A program made the position numbers and the translations under genes. A stretch of DNA of 64,000 bases from Kaistella solincola. Its GTDB lineage: Bacteria > Bacteroidota > Bacteroidia > Flavobacteriales > Weeksellaceae. Under the pieces are notes generated by a model, which saw only the letters and a program-made list of their open reading frames with translations, was not told the origin of the DNA and made no database searches. Positions 24,960 to 35,448 of this stretch are shown here, piece after piece. How positions within the stretch are numbered: position 1 is the stretch's first letter; each line of letters starts with the position of its first letter. Where the stretch lies: contig NZ_JSYK01000002.1 in the NCBI RefSeq assembly GCF_000812875.1, forward strand, positions 248,001-312,000, given 5' to 3'.

Positions 24960-25404
24960 TATTGACTATGACGACGAAATTACGATCGGCCTGGTTCGTC
25001 TCGCAAAGGAGGTTCCGGATTATGAACTTTTTTACCACCTCAATGCCTTAAATCCTTTTAGCTTTAAACGGATTTCCGACCTTGTTCTACGCGGCAACAT
25101 TTCAGATCATTATTTCCCTCGCTTCCGGGCTTTTCACAATTCCACGCAGGTATGCGTTCACTTTATTTCCAACCGTGCTTCGCAGGTAATACAGACCAAA
25201 ACTTCGCACGAATTATTTTCCGGCGACGAAGATTCCGGGTTTTTGCTTAAAAATTTTCAGGATGTAGATTATATCATAAAGACATCGGAGCCATTTGATG
25301 ATTTTTCAGTAATTTTGCTCCCTGAAAATCTGATGTTTCAAATTCAGAATTTTCATTTAAGCCCCGAAGAGGAGCTTTATCAATTAATTCAATATTATGA
25401 TTAA
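24934..25404 (+). CDS. IPExxxVDY-type flavobacterial protein
   Basis: A 156-residue protein found between rnc and pyk in flavobacteria and named after a loose motif; here the VDY part is visible in NFQDVDYIIKT (about residues 106-116). No catalytic motif or membrane segment is seen. There is no in-frame ATG near the beginning, so the TTG at 24934, inside the rnc frame, is the likely start (26-base overlap). Its end overlaps pyk by 8 bases. The function is unknown; the position suggests it is made with RNase III and pyruvate kinase. Confidence 0.8.
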   Translation: MKTQKIILDIDYDDEITIGLVRLAKEVPDYELFYHLNALNPFSFKRISDLVLRGNISDHYFPRFRAFHNSTQVCVHFISNRASQVIQTKTSHELFSGDEDSGFLLKNFQDVDYIIKTSEPFDDFSVILLPENLMFQIQNFHLSPEEELYQLIQYYD

Positions 25405-26842
25405 ATATCTAAAAAAGACCAAAATCATCGCAACCCTCGGGCCTGCATCTTCCGACAAGGAAACGATGATCGAGCTGGTAAAAGCAGGTGTAGATGTGTT
25501 CCGTATCAATTTTTCGCACGCTGATTACGCTATTGTAAAGAAAAATATAGAAACCATTCGCGAAATCAACAAGGAGTTTGGTCACTCCGTTGGGATTTTA
25601 GGGGATTTACAGGGACCAAAGCTTCGCGTAGGTGTTGTTAAAGAAGGTTCTTATTTAAATCCCGGTGATGTTTTAACCTTTACCAACGAGAAAATTGAAG
25701 GTGATTCTACCAAAGTTTACATGACTTATCAGCAGTTTCCGAAAGATGTAAAAGTTGGTGAAAGAATTTTGATCGATGACGGAAAACTGGTTTTGCAAGT
25801 TATAGAAACAAATGAAATAGATACTGTACGCGCAAAAACAATTCAAGGGGGACCGCTGAGTTCAAAAAAAGGCGTAAATCTTCCGAACACGAATGTTTCT
25901 TTACCCGCTTTGACGGAAAAAGACATCGAAGATGCCAACTTTATGCTCGATTTGGAAGTTGACTGGATCGCCTTGTCTTTTGTGCGACACGCGCAGGACA
26001 TTATTGATTTAAAGGAAATTATAAAAAATCACCCTACAAACAAGCAAAAAACGCCAATCATTGCTAAGATCGAAAAGCCGGAAGGTGTTCGGAACATCGA
26101 ACAGATTTTGATGGAATGCGATGGATTAATGGTGGCGCGTGGGGATTTGGGTGTAGAAGTTCCGATGGAAGAAGTTCCTGCCATTCAGAAAAATTTGGTC
26201 GCTATAGCCCGAAATTATGCGAAACCGGTCATCATTGCTACTCAGATGATGGAAACCATGATCAACAGTTTAACACCGACCAGAGCTGAGGTAAACGACG
26301 TTGCCAACTCGGTGCTTGATGGTGCCGATGCTGTAATGCTTTCCGGTGAAACTTCAGTAGGAAAATATCCGGTTGATGTGGTGCGGAATATGGCAAAAAT
26401 TGTAAAAAATATTGAGCAAACTAATTTTTACCGAACAAAAAATTCGCCAATTGAGCACGATTTTGACTGCATCGATGAACGTTTTATTACAAATAGAATC
26501 TGTCTTGCAGCCGTAAGAATTGCTAAAACCACAAATGTTGAAGCAATTGTAACCTTAACGCATTCCGGGTATACAGCGTTTCAAATTTCTGCGCACAGAC
26601 CGAATTCAAACATTGTGGTTTTCAGTTCTAACAAACGTGTGATTACGATGTTGAACTTGCTTTGGGGCGTACGCGCTTTCCATTACGATATGCAGAAATC
26701 TACCGACGAAACCATTACTCAGGTAAATATGCTGGCGCATACCAACGGTTTTGTGCAAAAGGGCGATTTTGTAATCAACCTGAACGCGACGCCGGCTTAT
26801 GTAGACGGGAAAACAAACACGCTGAGACTAACTACGATATAA
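25397..26842 (+). CDS. pyk: Pyruvate kinase
   Basis: A 481-residue glycolytic enzyme that makes pyruvate and ATP from phosphoenolpyruvate and ADP. The N-terminal start TKIIATLGPASSD, the active-site Lys segment IIAKIEKPEGVRN (about 220-232), MVARGDLGVEVP (about 247-258) and a C-terminal allosteric-type domain with ALTHSG-like TLTHSGYTA are all present. Length is normal. It is the last gene of the acpP-fabF-rnc transcript and is followed by a terminator shared with groEL. Confidence 0.97.
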   Translation: MIKYLKKTKIIATLGPASSDKETMIELVKAGVDVFRINFSHADYAIVKKNIETIREINKEFGHSVGILGDLQGPKLRVGVVKEGSYLNPGDVLTFTNEKIEGDSTKVYMTYQQFPKDVKVGERILIDDGKLVLQVIETNEIDTVRAKTIQGGPLSSKKGVNLPNTNVSLPALTEKDIEDANFMLDLEVDWIALSFVRHAQDIIDLKEIIKNHPTNKQKTPIIAKIEKPEGVRNIEQILMECDGLMVARGDLGVEVPMEEVPAIQKNLVAIARNYAKPVIIATQMMETMINSLTPTRAEVNDVANSVLDGADAVMLSGETSVGKYPVDVVRNMAKIVKNIEQTNFYRTKNSPIEHDFDCIDERFITNRICLAAVRIAKTTNVEAIVTLTHSGYTAFQISAHRPNSNIVVFSSNKRVITMLNLLWGVRAFHYDMQKSTDETITQVNMLAHTNGFVQKGDFVINLNATPAYVDGKTNTLRLTTI

Positions 26843-26849
26843 TTTTTGC

Positions 26850-26927
26850 TTTAGGCTATAAGCTTAAAGCTTACGGCTCAAAATTCTTTAAATCTAAAAA
26901 ATTAGCCGATATAACGGCATATTTTTT
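26850..26927. repeat. AAGCTTAAAGC words and a palindromic motif copy after pyk
   Basis: CTATAAGCTTAAAGC (about 26858) recurs in related form at 26990-27020 on the other side of the terminator (TAAGCTTAAAGCC, GGCTTAAAGC). Between lies one copy of the short motif, GCCG-ATATAA-CGGC then ATATTTTTT (26905-26927). Confidence 0.5.
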
Positions 26928-26942
26928 GGGTTTGCTAAAACA

Positions 26943-26977
26943 AAAAATTCCGCGCTAAAAGCACGGAATTTTTTTCT
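26943..26977. terminator. Bidirectional terminator between pyk and groEL
   Basis: The stem AAAAATTCCG/CGGAATTTTT (26943-26952 with 26964-26973) encloses an inner GC-TAAAA-GC loop and is followed by T-runs in both directions. Confidence 0.8.
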
Positions 26978-27030
26978 CTGCTATAGGTAAGCTTAAAGCC
27001 TATTGCTTATGGCTTAAAGCAGTAAGCGTA

Positions 27031-28659
<1,629 letters not shown>

Positions 28660-28733
28660 TTATTTTTTGCGAGGGAGTAATTTACCTGCGCTTGATTTGT
28701 TAATTGTTAATTGATATACTAGAAAACAGAGTG

Positions 28734-29012
28734 TTACCCAATAATTCCCAAGATATCGCCTTCTTTTACGATCAGATAATCTTTACCATCTAACTTCAAT
28801 TCGGAACCTGAATATTTTCCGTAAAGCACTTTATCACCAACTTTCACGGCGGTAGGTTCATCTTTTTTGCCCGGTCCGGCAGCAACTACAATACCTTCCT
28901 GTGGTTTTTCTTTTGCGGTATCGGGGATAATAATTCCTGAGGCGGTTTTTGTTTCAGCAGCGGTTGGCTCTACCAAAACTCGGTCTGCTAATGGTTTAAA
29001 GTTTACTGACAT
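28734..29012 (-). CDS. groES: Co-chaperonin GroES
   Basis: A 92-residue Hsp10 lid protein. It starts with [12 protein letters not shown], has the mobile-loop segment [22 protein letters not shown] (split here only for reading) at about residues 18-39 and ends DILGIIG. It is the promoter-proximal gene of the groES-groEL operon. No CIRCE operator is present; instead a TGACAG element lies about 75 bp upstream. Confidence 0.97.
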   Translation of the reverse strand: MSVNFKPLADRVLVEPTAAETKTASGIIIPDTAKEKPQEGIVVAAGPGKKDEPTAVKVGDKVLYGKYSGSELKLDGKDYLIVKEGDILGIIG

Positions 29013-29080
29013 ATTTTTTAGTTTAAATTATTAATTATACTGCGGTGGTTTTGACGAAAACAATGCCAACGGAGCTTTTG

Positions 29081-29100
29081 TGCTAATCTGTCACGGCAGA
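29081..29100 (-). promoter_or_regulatory. Candidate heat-shock element upstream of groES
   Basis: On the minus strand the region reads TGCCGTGACAGATTAGCA; the TGACAGA word also stands about 90 bp before clpB (18715-18721), and a TGACA/TGTCA palindrome stands about 65 bp before htpG (52199-52211). A shared regulator is an inference. Confidence 0.35.
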
Positions 29101-29127
29101 GCCATTTGCAAGAAAATTTGGCAGAAA

Positions 29128-29156
29128 AAAAGTCACCTCAATGAGATGACTTTTAT
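29128..29156 (-). terminator. Terminator after the M1 peptidase gene
   Basis: On the minus strand AAAAGTCATCTC pairs with GAGGTGACTTTT (12 bp, one G-U) around a three-base loop and is followed by TTT. Confidence 0.75.
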
Positions 29157-29169
29157 TAAATTTTATTTT

Positions 29170-31539
29170 CTACTTTTTCTTTCCGGCTGCCTGCATCGGA
29201 TTTACTTTTCCGTTTGCAGCGCCACGCGCTGAACCTTCCTGCTTTTGTTTGAAAACCTGAAATTTCGAAGCCGGTTCTGGAATCTCTCCCCAGAAATTAT
29301 TCGAAGTATCGATGTCTGCAGTTTCACGCATCGGATCAAGCTGAACTGATTTCAGTTTTTTCTTGAAATAATACGTTTTCGACACCTTATTTTCATTTTT
29401 TCTCCAGATTTGCGCCGAAGATTTGTCATTTAATTTTGAACCATCTTCAAAAATGAATTCTAAAATCAGCGGCATTACCAAACCGCCTTTATTTGCGAAA
29501 TCAATTTGGTATGCGTAAATATCTTCAACTGCAGCTCTTTCTTTTTCCGGAACGGTCTGTAAATTATCTGCTTTAATGCGGTATTCTTTTTTAGAATCTA
29601 CTTTTTCCTGACCACGGTTATAACGCCAGTAAAAATCCTGCGTTTCTTTATCCGTGTCCGTATAAAAAGTGATGTTTTTATCTTCTTTATTTCTGATTTT
29701 AGAAATATCCACGAAATCATTCTGCAACGGTGGATCGATGGTATAAATGAACTCGCGGTTTGGTGGCAAAGTGGTAAAATCCGGCTTTGCAACCGTTACT
29801 TTTTCAATAGCGATATCTACAGGATCAATTCCGTAAAACCAACCTCTCCAAAACCAATCCAGGTTTTCCGCACTTGCATCATTCATGCTTCGGAAAAAAT
29901 CTGCCGGCTCCGGATGTTTGAAAGCCCATCTTTTAGAATAAGTTTTAAAAGCTTTGTCAAACAGTTCGCGACCTACAATCGTTTCACGAAGAATATTAAG
30001 TCCTGTTGCAGGTTTTGAATAAGCATTCGGGCCAAACTGAACGATATTTTCCGAATTGGTCATAATCGGTTCCAGCTGGTCTTTCGGCAATTTCATGTAA
30101 TCTACAATCGTATGCGCAGGACCGCGACGTGACGGGAAATTATTGTCCCATCTTTCTTCGGTTAAATATTCCACAAAAGTATTTAAACCTTCATCCATCC
30201 AGGACCATTGTCTTTCATCAGAATTAATGATCATCGGGAAGAAATTATGTCCCACTTCGTGGATGATTACACCGATCATTCCGTTTTTAATTCCTTCAGA
30301 ATATGTACCGTCTTTTTCAGTTCTCCCGAAATTGAAACAAATCATCGGATACTCCATACCATTTGCGGCTTCAATGGATTGTGCTACAGGATACGGATAC
30401 GGAATTGTGAATTCAGAATAAGTTTTAATCGTATGTGCAACGGCTCTCGTAGAAAATTTTCGGTATAAGTTATAAGCTTCTTTCGGATATAAACTCATCG
30501 CCATCACCTCATTTTTATTTTCCGGAATCGTTACTTTCATTCCGTCCCAAACAAATTTTCTTGATGAAGTCCAAGCAAAATCTCGCACATTATCTGCTTC
30601 AAATTTCCAGGTTTTTCGCTGCTTAGACTTGCTTTTTTCCGCTTTCTTCGCTTCATCTAAAGTCACAATTTCTATCGGTTCATTAGCATTTTGTGCCTGT
30701 TTCCATCGCGCAAGTTGTGCTGAAGTCAAAACTTCCTCGAAGTTTTTGCCGGCACCTGTCGCGGCCACGATATGATCCGCAGGAACATTCATTGAAACTT
30801 TAAAATCTCCAAAGGCTAAAGCAAATTCACCGCGACCGGTAAACTGGTTATGCTGCCAACCGCGGAAATCGCTGTAAACACACATTCTCGGGTACCATTG
30901 CGTAATCGTATATAAATCATTTCCGTCTTCCGGGAAAAATTCGTATCCGCCACGGCCACCCATTTCGATGCGGTTCGGGATGTTGTAATTCCAATCTATT
31001 TTAAAGGTAATTTTTTCACCTTTTTTCAACACTTTAGGTAAATCGATGCGCATCATCGTTTTGTTCACGATATATGGCAAAGCTTTTCCGGAAGCATCGG
31101 TTACTTTTTCTAAGTTGACGCCGAAACCATTATTTTTCACCGGTAAATCGCTCACTTTTAGATCATCAGAAGTTGCTCTTTTTGGCAAAAATGATTCTGA
31201 ATCATAACCCGCATTTTTTACGGACGACTGCTCATTTTCATCAAGTTGCAACCACAAATATTCCAGATCATCCGGTGAATTGTTATAATAGGTTATTGTT
31301 TCTGAACCTTTCAAATTCCTTTTGTCTTCATCCAGATACGCAGTGATGTCGTAATCGGCGCGGTTTTGCCAATAACCTTGTCCGGGCGCGCCAGAACCTG
31401 TTCTGTAAACGTTCGGCGTTGGCAGAATTGTGCCGAGCTGTTCAAACTTATTGCCGTGATTGCTTGTAGGATTGTTTTGAATGTTCTGCCCGAAAAACAC
31501 AGTAGAACAAAAGACCAGAGCGAGGAATTTGATTTTCAT
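29170..31539 (-). CDS. M1-family zinc metallopeptidase, exported
   Basis: A 789-residue gluzincin aminopeptidase-like enzyme with a cleavable signal peptide (about residues 1-18, ending FFGQ). The zinc site is HEVGH at residues 427-431 followed after 18 residues by the third ligand Glu (WMDEGL), the M1 spacing. The exopeptidase motif, GAMEN in classical members, is here GMEYP, so the substrate specificity may differ. A long C-terminal region after residue 600 is rich in Lys and ends in a Gly/Ala/Met-rich tail. It lies next to HupE-like and DUF6702 genes, a neighbourhood typical of flavobacteria. Predicted periplasmic or surface. Confidence 0.92.
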   Translation of the reverse strand: MKIKFLALVFCSTVFFGQNIQNNPTSNHGNKFEQLGTILPTPNVYRTGSGAPGQGYWQNRADYDITAYLDEDKRNLKGSETITYYNNSPDDLEYLWLQLDENEQSSVKNAGYDSESFLPKRATSDDLKVSDLPVKNNGFGVNLEKVTDASGKALPYIVNKTMMRIDLPKVLKKGEKITFKIDWNYNIPNRIEMGGRGGYEFFPEDGNDLYTITQWYPRMCVYSDFRGWQHNQFTGRGEFALAFGDFKVSMNVPADHIVAATGAGKNFEEVLTSAQLARWKQAQNANEPIEIVTLDEAKKAEKSKSKQRKTWKFEADNVRDFAWTSSRKFVWDGMKVTIPENKNEVMAMSLYPKEAYNLYRKFSTRAVAHTIKTYSEFTIPYPYPVAQSIEAANGMEYPMICFNFGRTEKDGTYSEGIKNGMIGVIIHEVGHNFFPMIINSDERQWSWMDEGLNTFVEYLTEERWDNNFPSRRGPAHTIVDYMKLPKDQLEPIMTNSENIVQFGPNAYSKPATGLNILRETIVGRELFDKAFKTYSKRWAFKHPEPADFFRSMNDASAENLDWFWRGWFYGIDPVDIAIEKVTVAKPDFTTLPPNREFIYTIDPPLQNDFVDISKIRNKEDKNITFYTDTDKETQDFYWRYNRGQEKVDSKKEYRIKADNLQTVPEKERAAVEDIYAYQIDFANKGGLVMPLILEFIFEDGSKLNDKSSAQIWRKNENKVSKTYYFKKKLKSVQLDPMRETADIDTSNNFWGEIPEPASKFQVFKQKQEGSARGAANGKVNPMQAAGKKK

Positions 31540-31557
31540 AAATGCTTAGTGAGATTT

Positions 31558-31565
31558 CAAATTTA
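31558..31565 (-). promoter_or_regulatory. -7 promoter box of the M1 peptidase gene
   Basis: The minus strand reads TAAATTTG, a TAnnTTTG match 19 bp before the ATG. Confidence 0.5.
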
Positions 31566-31697
31566 AATATTTTCTGTAAATATTGGTTTTTTTTTTCAAA
31601 AAACCACGCTGGAACCGAATTTTTTCTGCGGTTTTCGCAAATTCAAATTTTTCGGTGAAGTCAAAATCGAAAAAAAGGGCAAAATAGCCCAGAATTT

Positions 31698-32270
31698 TTA
31701 CATCCGTTCCAAAATCATTTGCCCGGAAAGTAAGATTGCAACCACGGAAATTCCGGTGATCCAATATTTTTGCTGAAGTTTCAAGAATTTTGAAAGTAAG
31801 AAAAACAGCGTCATAATCAGTACAACAACAGTAATTTGACCGAGTTCCAAGCCGATATTAAAACCTAAAAGCGGTACTGCGATGGTTTGTTCTGCTGCCA
31901 TCGCCATTCGCGCGGTATTTGCGAAACCTAAACCATGTATTAAGCCAAAGAAAAGCGCCAAACCATAATTGATTTTCATCAATTTCTGCCGGTTTTCCCG
32001 AAATAAAATATTGTCCAGCGCCGTTAAAACAATGGTAATCGGAATTAAAATTTCAACTAAAGTTGACGGCAATCTCACCAAATCTAAAATACTGAAAGCT
32101 AAAGTTATGGAATGGCCAATGGTAAAAGCGGTGACCAAAAGCAGAATTTTTCGCCAGTCTTTATAGAAATACGCCGCCACCAAAACCAAAATAAAAAGCT
32201 GATGATCAAGCGCATCTAAAGAAATAATGTGTTCCCAGCCAAGGTTTAAATAAAATAAAAAATCAGACAT
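31698..32270 (-). CDS. HupE/UreJ-like membrane protein
   Basis: A 190-residue inner-membrane protein with five to six hydrophobic helices. His-containing segments characteristic of the HupE/UreJ_2 group are ALDHQLF (about residue 20-26), FTIGHSITLA (about 50-59) and GLIHGLGFA (about 112-120). Such proteins are thought to be metal permeases or accessory proteins, but the function in Bacteroidota is not established. I chose the ATG at 32270 over the one at 32312 because the longer form adds an unrelated hydrophobic leader and crowds the divergent DUF6702 start. No hydrogenase or urease genes are nearby. Confidence 0.85.
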   Translation of the reverse strand: MSDFLFYLNLGWEHIISLDALDHQLFILVLVAAYFYKDWRKILLLVTAFTIGHSITLAFSILDLVRLPSTLVEILIPITIVLTALDNILFRENRQKLMKINYGLALFFGLIHGLGFANTARMAMAAEQTIAVPLLGFNIGLELGQITVVVLIMTLFFLLSKFLKLQQKYWITGISVVAILLSGQMILERM

Positions 32271-32317
32271 TGTAAAAAAAATTTTTACGAAAATAATGAT
32301 TAATTTCGTCACCTGAA

Positions 32318-32833
32318 ATGCAAAACATAATGCTGAAAAAAATACTGCCCTTTTTACTGCTTTTTTTCTTTTTTACCGCACCGGCCAACGAGATTCATCC
32401 GTATCACGTGGGCTCGGTGGAATTTAATTATAACCAAAAATCAAAAACCTTCGAAATTACCGGCAAATTTTTCCTGGATGATTTGGAAAATGCCTTGAAA
32501 GAAAAATTCGGCAGCGCGGTTCATTTTAATGATCCGAAATATAAAAATCAAATCAACGATTATTTGAAAAAATACTGCGAGGAATATTTGAAACTGAAAG
32601 CTGACAATAAATTTGTGAAGGTGAATTATATCGGGTTTGAAGAAGACAGCGAAGCCGTAAATATTTATCTGGAATCCGAACCTGTGAACGCTCCCAAAAA
32701 AGTGGAAGCTGCGGTAAGTTTGCTCTATAATTTTTTTGAGGATCAGATGAATATTATTCACATCATCGTAGCCGGAAACCGACAAAGTGACAAACTGAAT
32801 TATCCGAATCGGTACTTGTATAAAACCTTTTAA
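32318..32833 (+). CDS. DUF6702 exported protein
   Basis: A 171-residue protein with a signal peptide (hydrophobic run around residues 6-21) and a mature domain of the DUF6702 family, recognised by HPYHVGSVEFNYN directly after the signal peptide, FFLDDLENALKEKF and the late IGFEEDSEAVNIYLESE block. ATGs at 32318 and 32330 are both possible starts. It is divergent from the HupE-like gene and overlaps the AcpH gene tail-to-tail by four bases. Its function is unknown; the adjacency with HupE and M1 genes is conserved in flavobacteria as far as I know. Confidence 0.85.
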   Translation: MQNIMLKKILPFLLLFFFFTAPANEIHPYHVGSVEFNYNQKSKTFEITGKFFLDDLENALKEKFGSAVHFNDPKYKNQINDYLKKYCEEYLKLKADNKFVKVNYIGFEEDSEAVNIYLESEPVNAPKKVEAAVSLLYNFFEDQMNIIHIIVAGNRQSDKLNYPNRYLYKTF

Positions 32834-33402
32834 AAGCCGGAATTCACTTCTTTCACGTGCGCTACAAGATCCGGAAAAAAAGCGTCGAAATGCCGTTGAA
32901 GTTGTGGTTTATTGCTGAGAAAAACTTCGAAAACGCCTAAACTTTTGTCCAGATATTTTGCTTTGTTCAGCACATTCTGCATTGAATATTTAATTCCCCA
33001 ATCTTCGCGGTAATTGAAAAGCCAATTGTCTTTTTCCATTGCATCTACCATTTTTAGCAGCTTTTCGGGCAAAAAATCTTCATTTCTCCGCAACGCCTGA
33101 TAAACTTTTTCTGCGTGTATTTTCAACTCTTTTTTAGACATTGAATTGGCTAAAAAATAATCCAGCGCTACATCTACAAACGCGCCGGAATACAACCGAA
33201 CCATCGGACTGAAAATTTTGCGCGCTTCGTGAAGTTCCGGATGCGCATCGGTAAAAGTATCGATTTCACGGTGCAAGGTAATTCCCTGCTGCATTTTTTC
33301 GGGATAAGAATATCTATCGCGATTCGGAATAAAATCCTCCAGAAACTGCCCTACGATCTGCTCGTCGGAATAAGTGAGGAAAGAATGCGCGAGGTAATTC
33401 AT
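32830..33402 (-). CDS. acpH: Acyl carrier protein phosphodiesterase
   Basis: A 190-residue AcpH-family (HD-like) phosphodiesterase that removes the phosphopantetheine arm from holo-ACP. The family start MNYLAHSFLTYSD, the EDFIP segment (residues 22-26) and GITLHREIDTFTDAHPE (about 40-56) with the metal-binding His and Asp residues are present. The usual GNFxGDF is here GQFLEDF. It overlaps the DUF6702 gene at the 3' ends. ACP itself is encoded at 22675. Confidence 0.88.
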   Translation of the reverse strand: MNYLAHSFLTYSDEQIVGQFLEDFIPNRDRYSYPEKMQQGITLHREIDTFTDAHPELHEARKIFSPMVRLYSGAFVDVALDYFLANSMSKKELKIHAEKVYQALRRNEDFLPEKLLKMVDAMEKDNWLFNYREDWGIKYSMQNVLNKAKYLDKSLGVFEVFLSNKPQLQRHFDAFFPDLVAHVKEVNSGF

Positions 33403-33474
33403 TTCTATAAGGATGGAGGTTGAAGGATGAAGGATGGAATTGTAATCGTTAATGGTTAATGGTGAATGATAAAT
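33403..33474. repeat. GGATGAAGGATGG and TTAATGGTTAATGG repeats
   Basis: The gap between radA and the AcpH gene is made of two simple repeats (GGATGGAGGTTGAAGGATG and TTAATGGTTAATGGTGAATG). No other signal is seen. Confidence 0.5.
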
Positions 33475-34821
33475 TTAAAACAAGCTTTCATGAAAATCCT
33501 CAATCTTACTCACTTCCACAATGGTGATGCCGTATTTTTTCTTTGGAATTTTATTGAGGTTTGAAACGAATATTTTTTCGTAGCCGAGTTTTTCAGCTTC
33601 GGAAATCCTTTGCTCAATCTGCGGAATGGGGCGGATTTCTCCACTCAAACCAATTTCTCCCGCAAAACAGAAATGTTCGGAAATCGCTACATCTTCATTG
33701 GAAGATAAAATGGAAGCTACCACTGCTAAATCCAGCGCTGGGTCTCCTGTTTTTATTCCACCAGTTATATTAAGAAACACGTCTTTGGCACCGAGCTGAA
33801 AACCCGCTCTTTTTTCGAGAACCGCCAAAAGCATATTCAGTCTTTTGGAATCGAAACCTGTACAACTGCGCTGTGGCGTACCATAAACCGCGGAACTTAC
33901 CAGCGCCTGGATTTCAATCAGCATCGGGCGGTTTCCTTCCAAAGTCACTGCGACAGAATTTCCGGAAAGTTCCTCGAACTTTTTAGTTATTAATATTTCC
34001 GAAGGATTTTTAATTTCTTTCAAACCTTGGGACACCATTTCGTAAATACCGATTTCCGCAGTGGAGCCAAAACGGTTTTTGCTGGCGCGCAAGAGGCGGA
34101 ATAAATGATTGCGGTCGCCGTCGAAATTCAGCACCACATCTACCATATGTTCCAACACTTTCGGGCCGGCAATTTGGCCATCTTTGGTGATATGACCGAC
34201 CAAAAACACCGGCGTATTGGTCTGTTTCGCGTATTTTATAATTTCGTTGGAACATTCGCGGATCTGCGAAACCGTTCCCGGCGAACTTTCAATCAGCTGA
34301 CTTTGCAAAGTTTGGATTGAATCTATAATCACAAAATCGGGCTGCAATTTTTTGGCTTCGTGCAGGATTTTTTCTACCGAGGTTTCGGTAAAAAGGTAGC
34401 AGTTTGGGTTCTGAAGTTCCGTAAGCCGGTCCGCGCGCATTTTGATCTGCGAGGCACTTTCTTCCCCCGAAACGTACAAAATTTTCTTTTTCATCTTCAG
34501 CGCCAGCTGCAGCAATAAGGTCGATTTTCCGATGCCGGGTTCGCCGCCGATCAGCGTGACGGAACCCAGGACAATGCCGCCGCCCAAAACGCGGTTCAAT
34601 TCTTCGGAAGGTGTTGTAATTCTTGGTTCTTCCTGAGTTTCCACCTCAATGATATTGATGATATGCTGCTTGGATTTTTCGCTGAAACTTTTCGCGGGAG
34701 ATTTCTCCACGATTTCTTCCACCAAAGTATTCCATTCGCCGCAATTCTTGCACTGCCCAAGCCACTGCGGATATTGGGAGCCACAGTTTTGACAGAAATA
34801 TGCCGTTTTCACTTTTGCCAT
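33475..34821 (-). CDS. radA: DNA repair protein RadA
   Basis: A 448-residue RecA-related helicase that drives branch migration in recombination. The N-terminal zinc finger is CxxC-x10-CxxC (about residues 10-27), the Walker A is GEPGIGKST (about 93-101), the RadA-specific KNRFG motif lies in RASKNRFGSTAEIG (about 245-258), and a C-terminal Lon-like P domain follows. Length is normal. It has no obvious TAnnTTTG box. It lies upstream of the AcpH gene on the same strand with a 72-bp gap. Confidence 0.97.
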   Translation of the reverse strand: MAKVKTAYFCQNCGSQYPQWLGQCKNCGEWNTLVEEIVEKSPAKSFSEKSKQHIINIIEVETQEEPRITTPSEELNRVLGGGIVLGSVTLIGGEPGIGKSTLLLQLALKMKKKILYVSGEESASQIKMRADRLTELQNPNCYLFTETSVEKILHEAKKLQPDFVIIDSIQTLQSQLIESSPGTVSQIRECSNEIIKYAKQTNTPVFLVGHITKDGQIAGPKVLEHMVDVVLNFDGDRNHLFRLLRASKNRFGSTAEIGIYEMVSQGLKEIKNPSEILITKKFEELSGNSVAVTLEGNRPMLIEIQALVSSAVYGTPQRSCTGFDSKRLNMLLAVLEKRAGFQLGAKDVFLNITGGIKTGDPALDLAVVASILSSNEDVAISEHFCFAGEIGLSGEIRPIPQIEQRISEAEKLGYEKIFVSNLNKIPKKKYGITIVEVSKIEDFHESLF

Positions 34822-34862
34822 GTTGCGAATTTCCTTCTTTTTTTTGGATAATTAAATTTTTG

Positions 34863-34893
34863 CAAAAAAAATAACCGCTGGAAAGCGGCTACT
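34863..34893 (-). terminator. Terminator after the YceI gene
   Basis: On the minus strand GCCGCT/AGCGGT with a four-base loop is followed by TATTTTTTTT. Confidence 0.75.
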
Positions 34894-34920
34894 TTTTATT
34901 GAAGAATATTTCTTGTTTGA

Positions 34921-35448
34921 TTAGTTCGCAACAATATTTACAGTCACTTTAATCGCATCACCGGTTTTTACTCCCATGAAACCAGGTCTTTCCATACCGT
35001 AAGTTGAAAGTTTCATATTTTCAGTCCCTGTTATATGATAAGATTTACCGTTTTTAGTTACTGTTACAGGGAAATTCACCTCCTTGGTAACACCTGCTAT
35101 CGTCATTTTACCTGCCAAATTTCCTTTTCCAACTGCTAATGTAGGTGCGGTAAAAGTAATGTTAGGATACTTATCTGATTTCAGCGCTCCATATGCTTTG
35201 TTATCCATCATTTTTCCTTTGGTGCTTTTGAGGCTTTTTGCCGGCATTGTGAATTTTACATTGGTGATGGTGTTTCCGTCTACAGTTCCTGTAAAGGTTG
35301 CAGATGACCCATTCATCACCCAGTCATGCACTGGTGAAGTTCCTTCGATATTTACAGTTGTAGATTTTCCTGTGATGTTTTGAGCATTTACCAATCCAGT
35401 AAGGGTAACAGCAAATAAAACCAAAATAGATTTCAATGTGTTTTTCAT
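34921..35448 (-). CDS. YceI-family exported protein
   Basis: A 175-residue periplasmic lipocalin-like protein with a signal peptide of about 22 residues (ending VNAQ). The YceI domain fills the rest; beta-strand blocks such as EGTSPVHDWVMNGSSATFTG, KYPNITFT and the late METP-like DAIKVTVNIV end are family features. Known members bind isoprenoid quinones or polyprenyl lipids, but the ligand here is not known. It is monocistronic with its own terminator. Confidence 0.9.
   Translation of the reverse strand: MKNTLKSILVLFAVTLTGLVNAQNITGKSTTVNIEGTSPVHDWVMNGSSATFTGTVDGNTITNVKFTMPAKSLKSTKGKMMDNKAYGALKSDKYPNITFTAPTLAVGKGNLAGKMTIAGVTKEVNFPVTVTKNGKSYHITGTENMKLSTYGMERPGFMGVKTGDAIKVTVNIVAN

Noticed and set aside
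32271-32312. Longer start of the HupE-like protein
   Set aside because: It would add a non-family hydrophobic leader and occupy the divergent promoter space.
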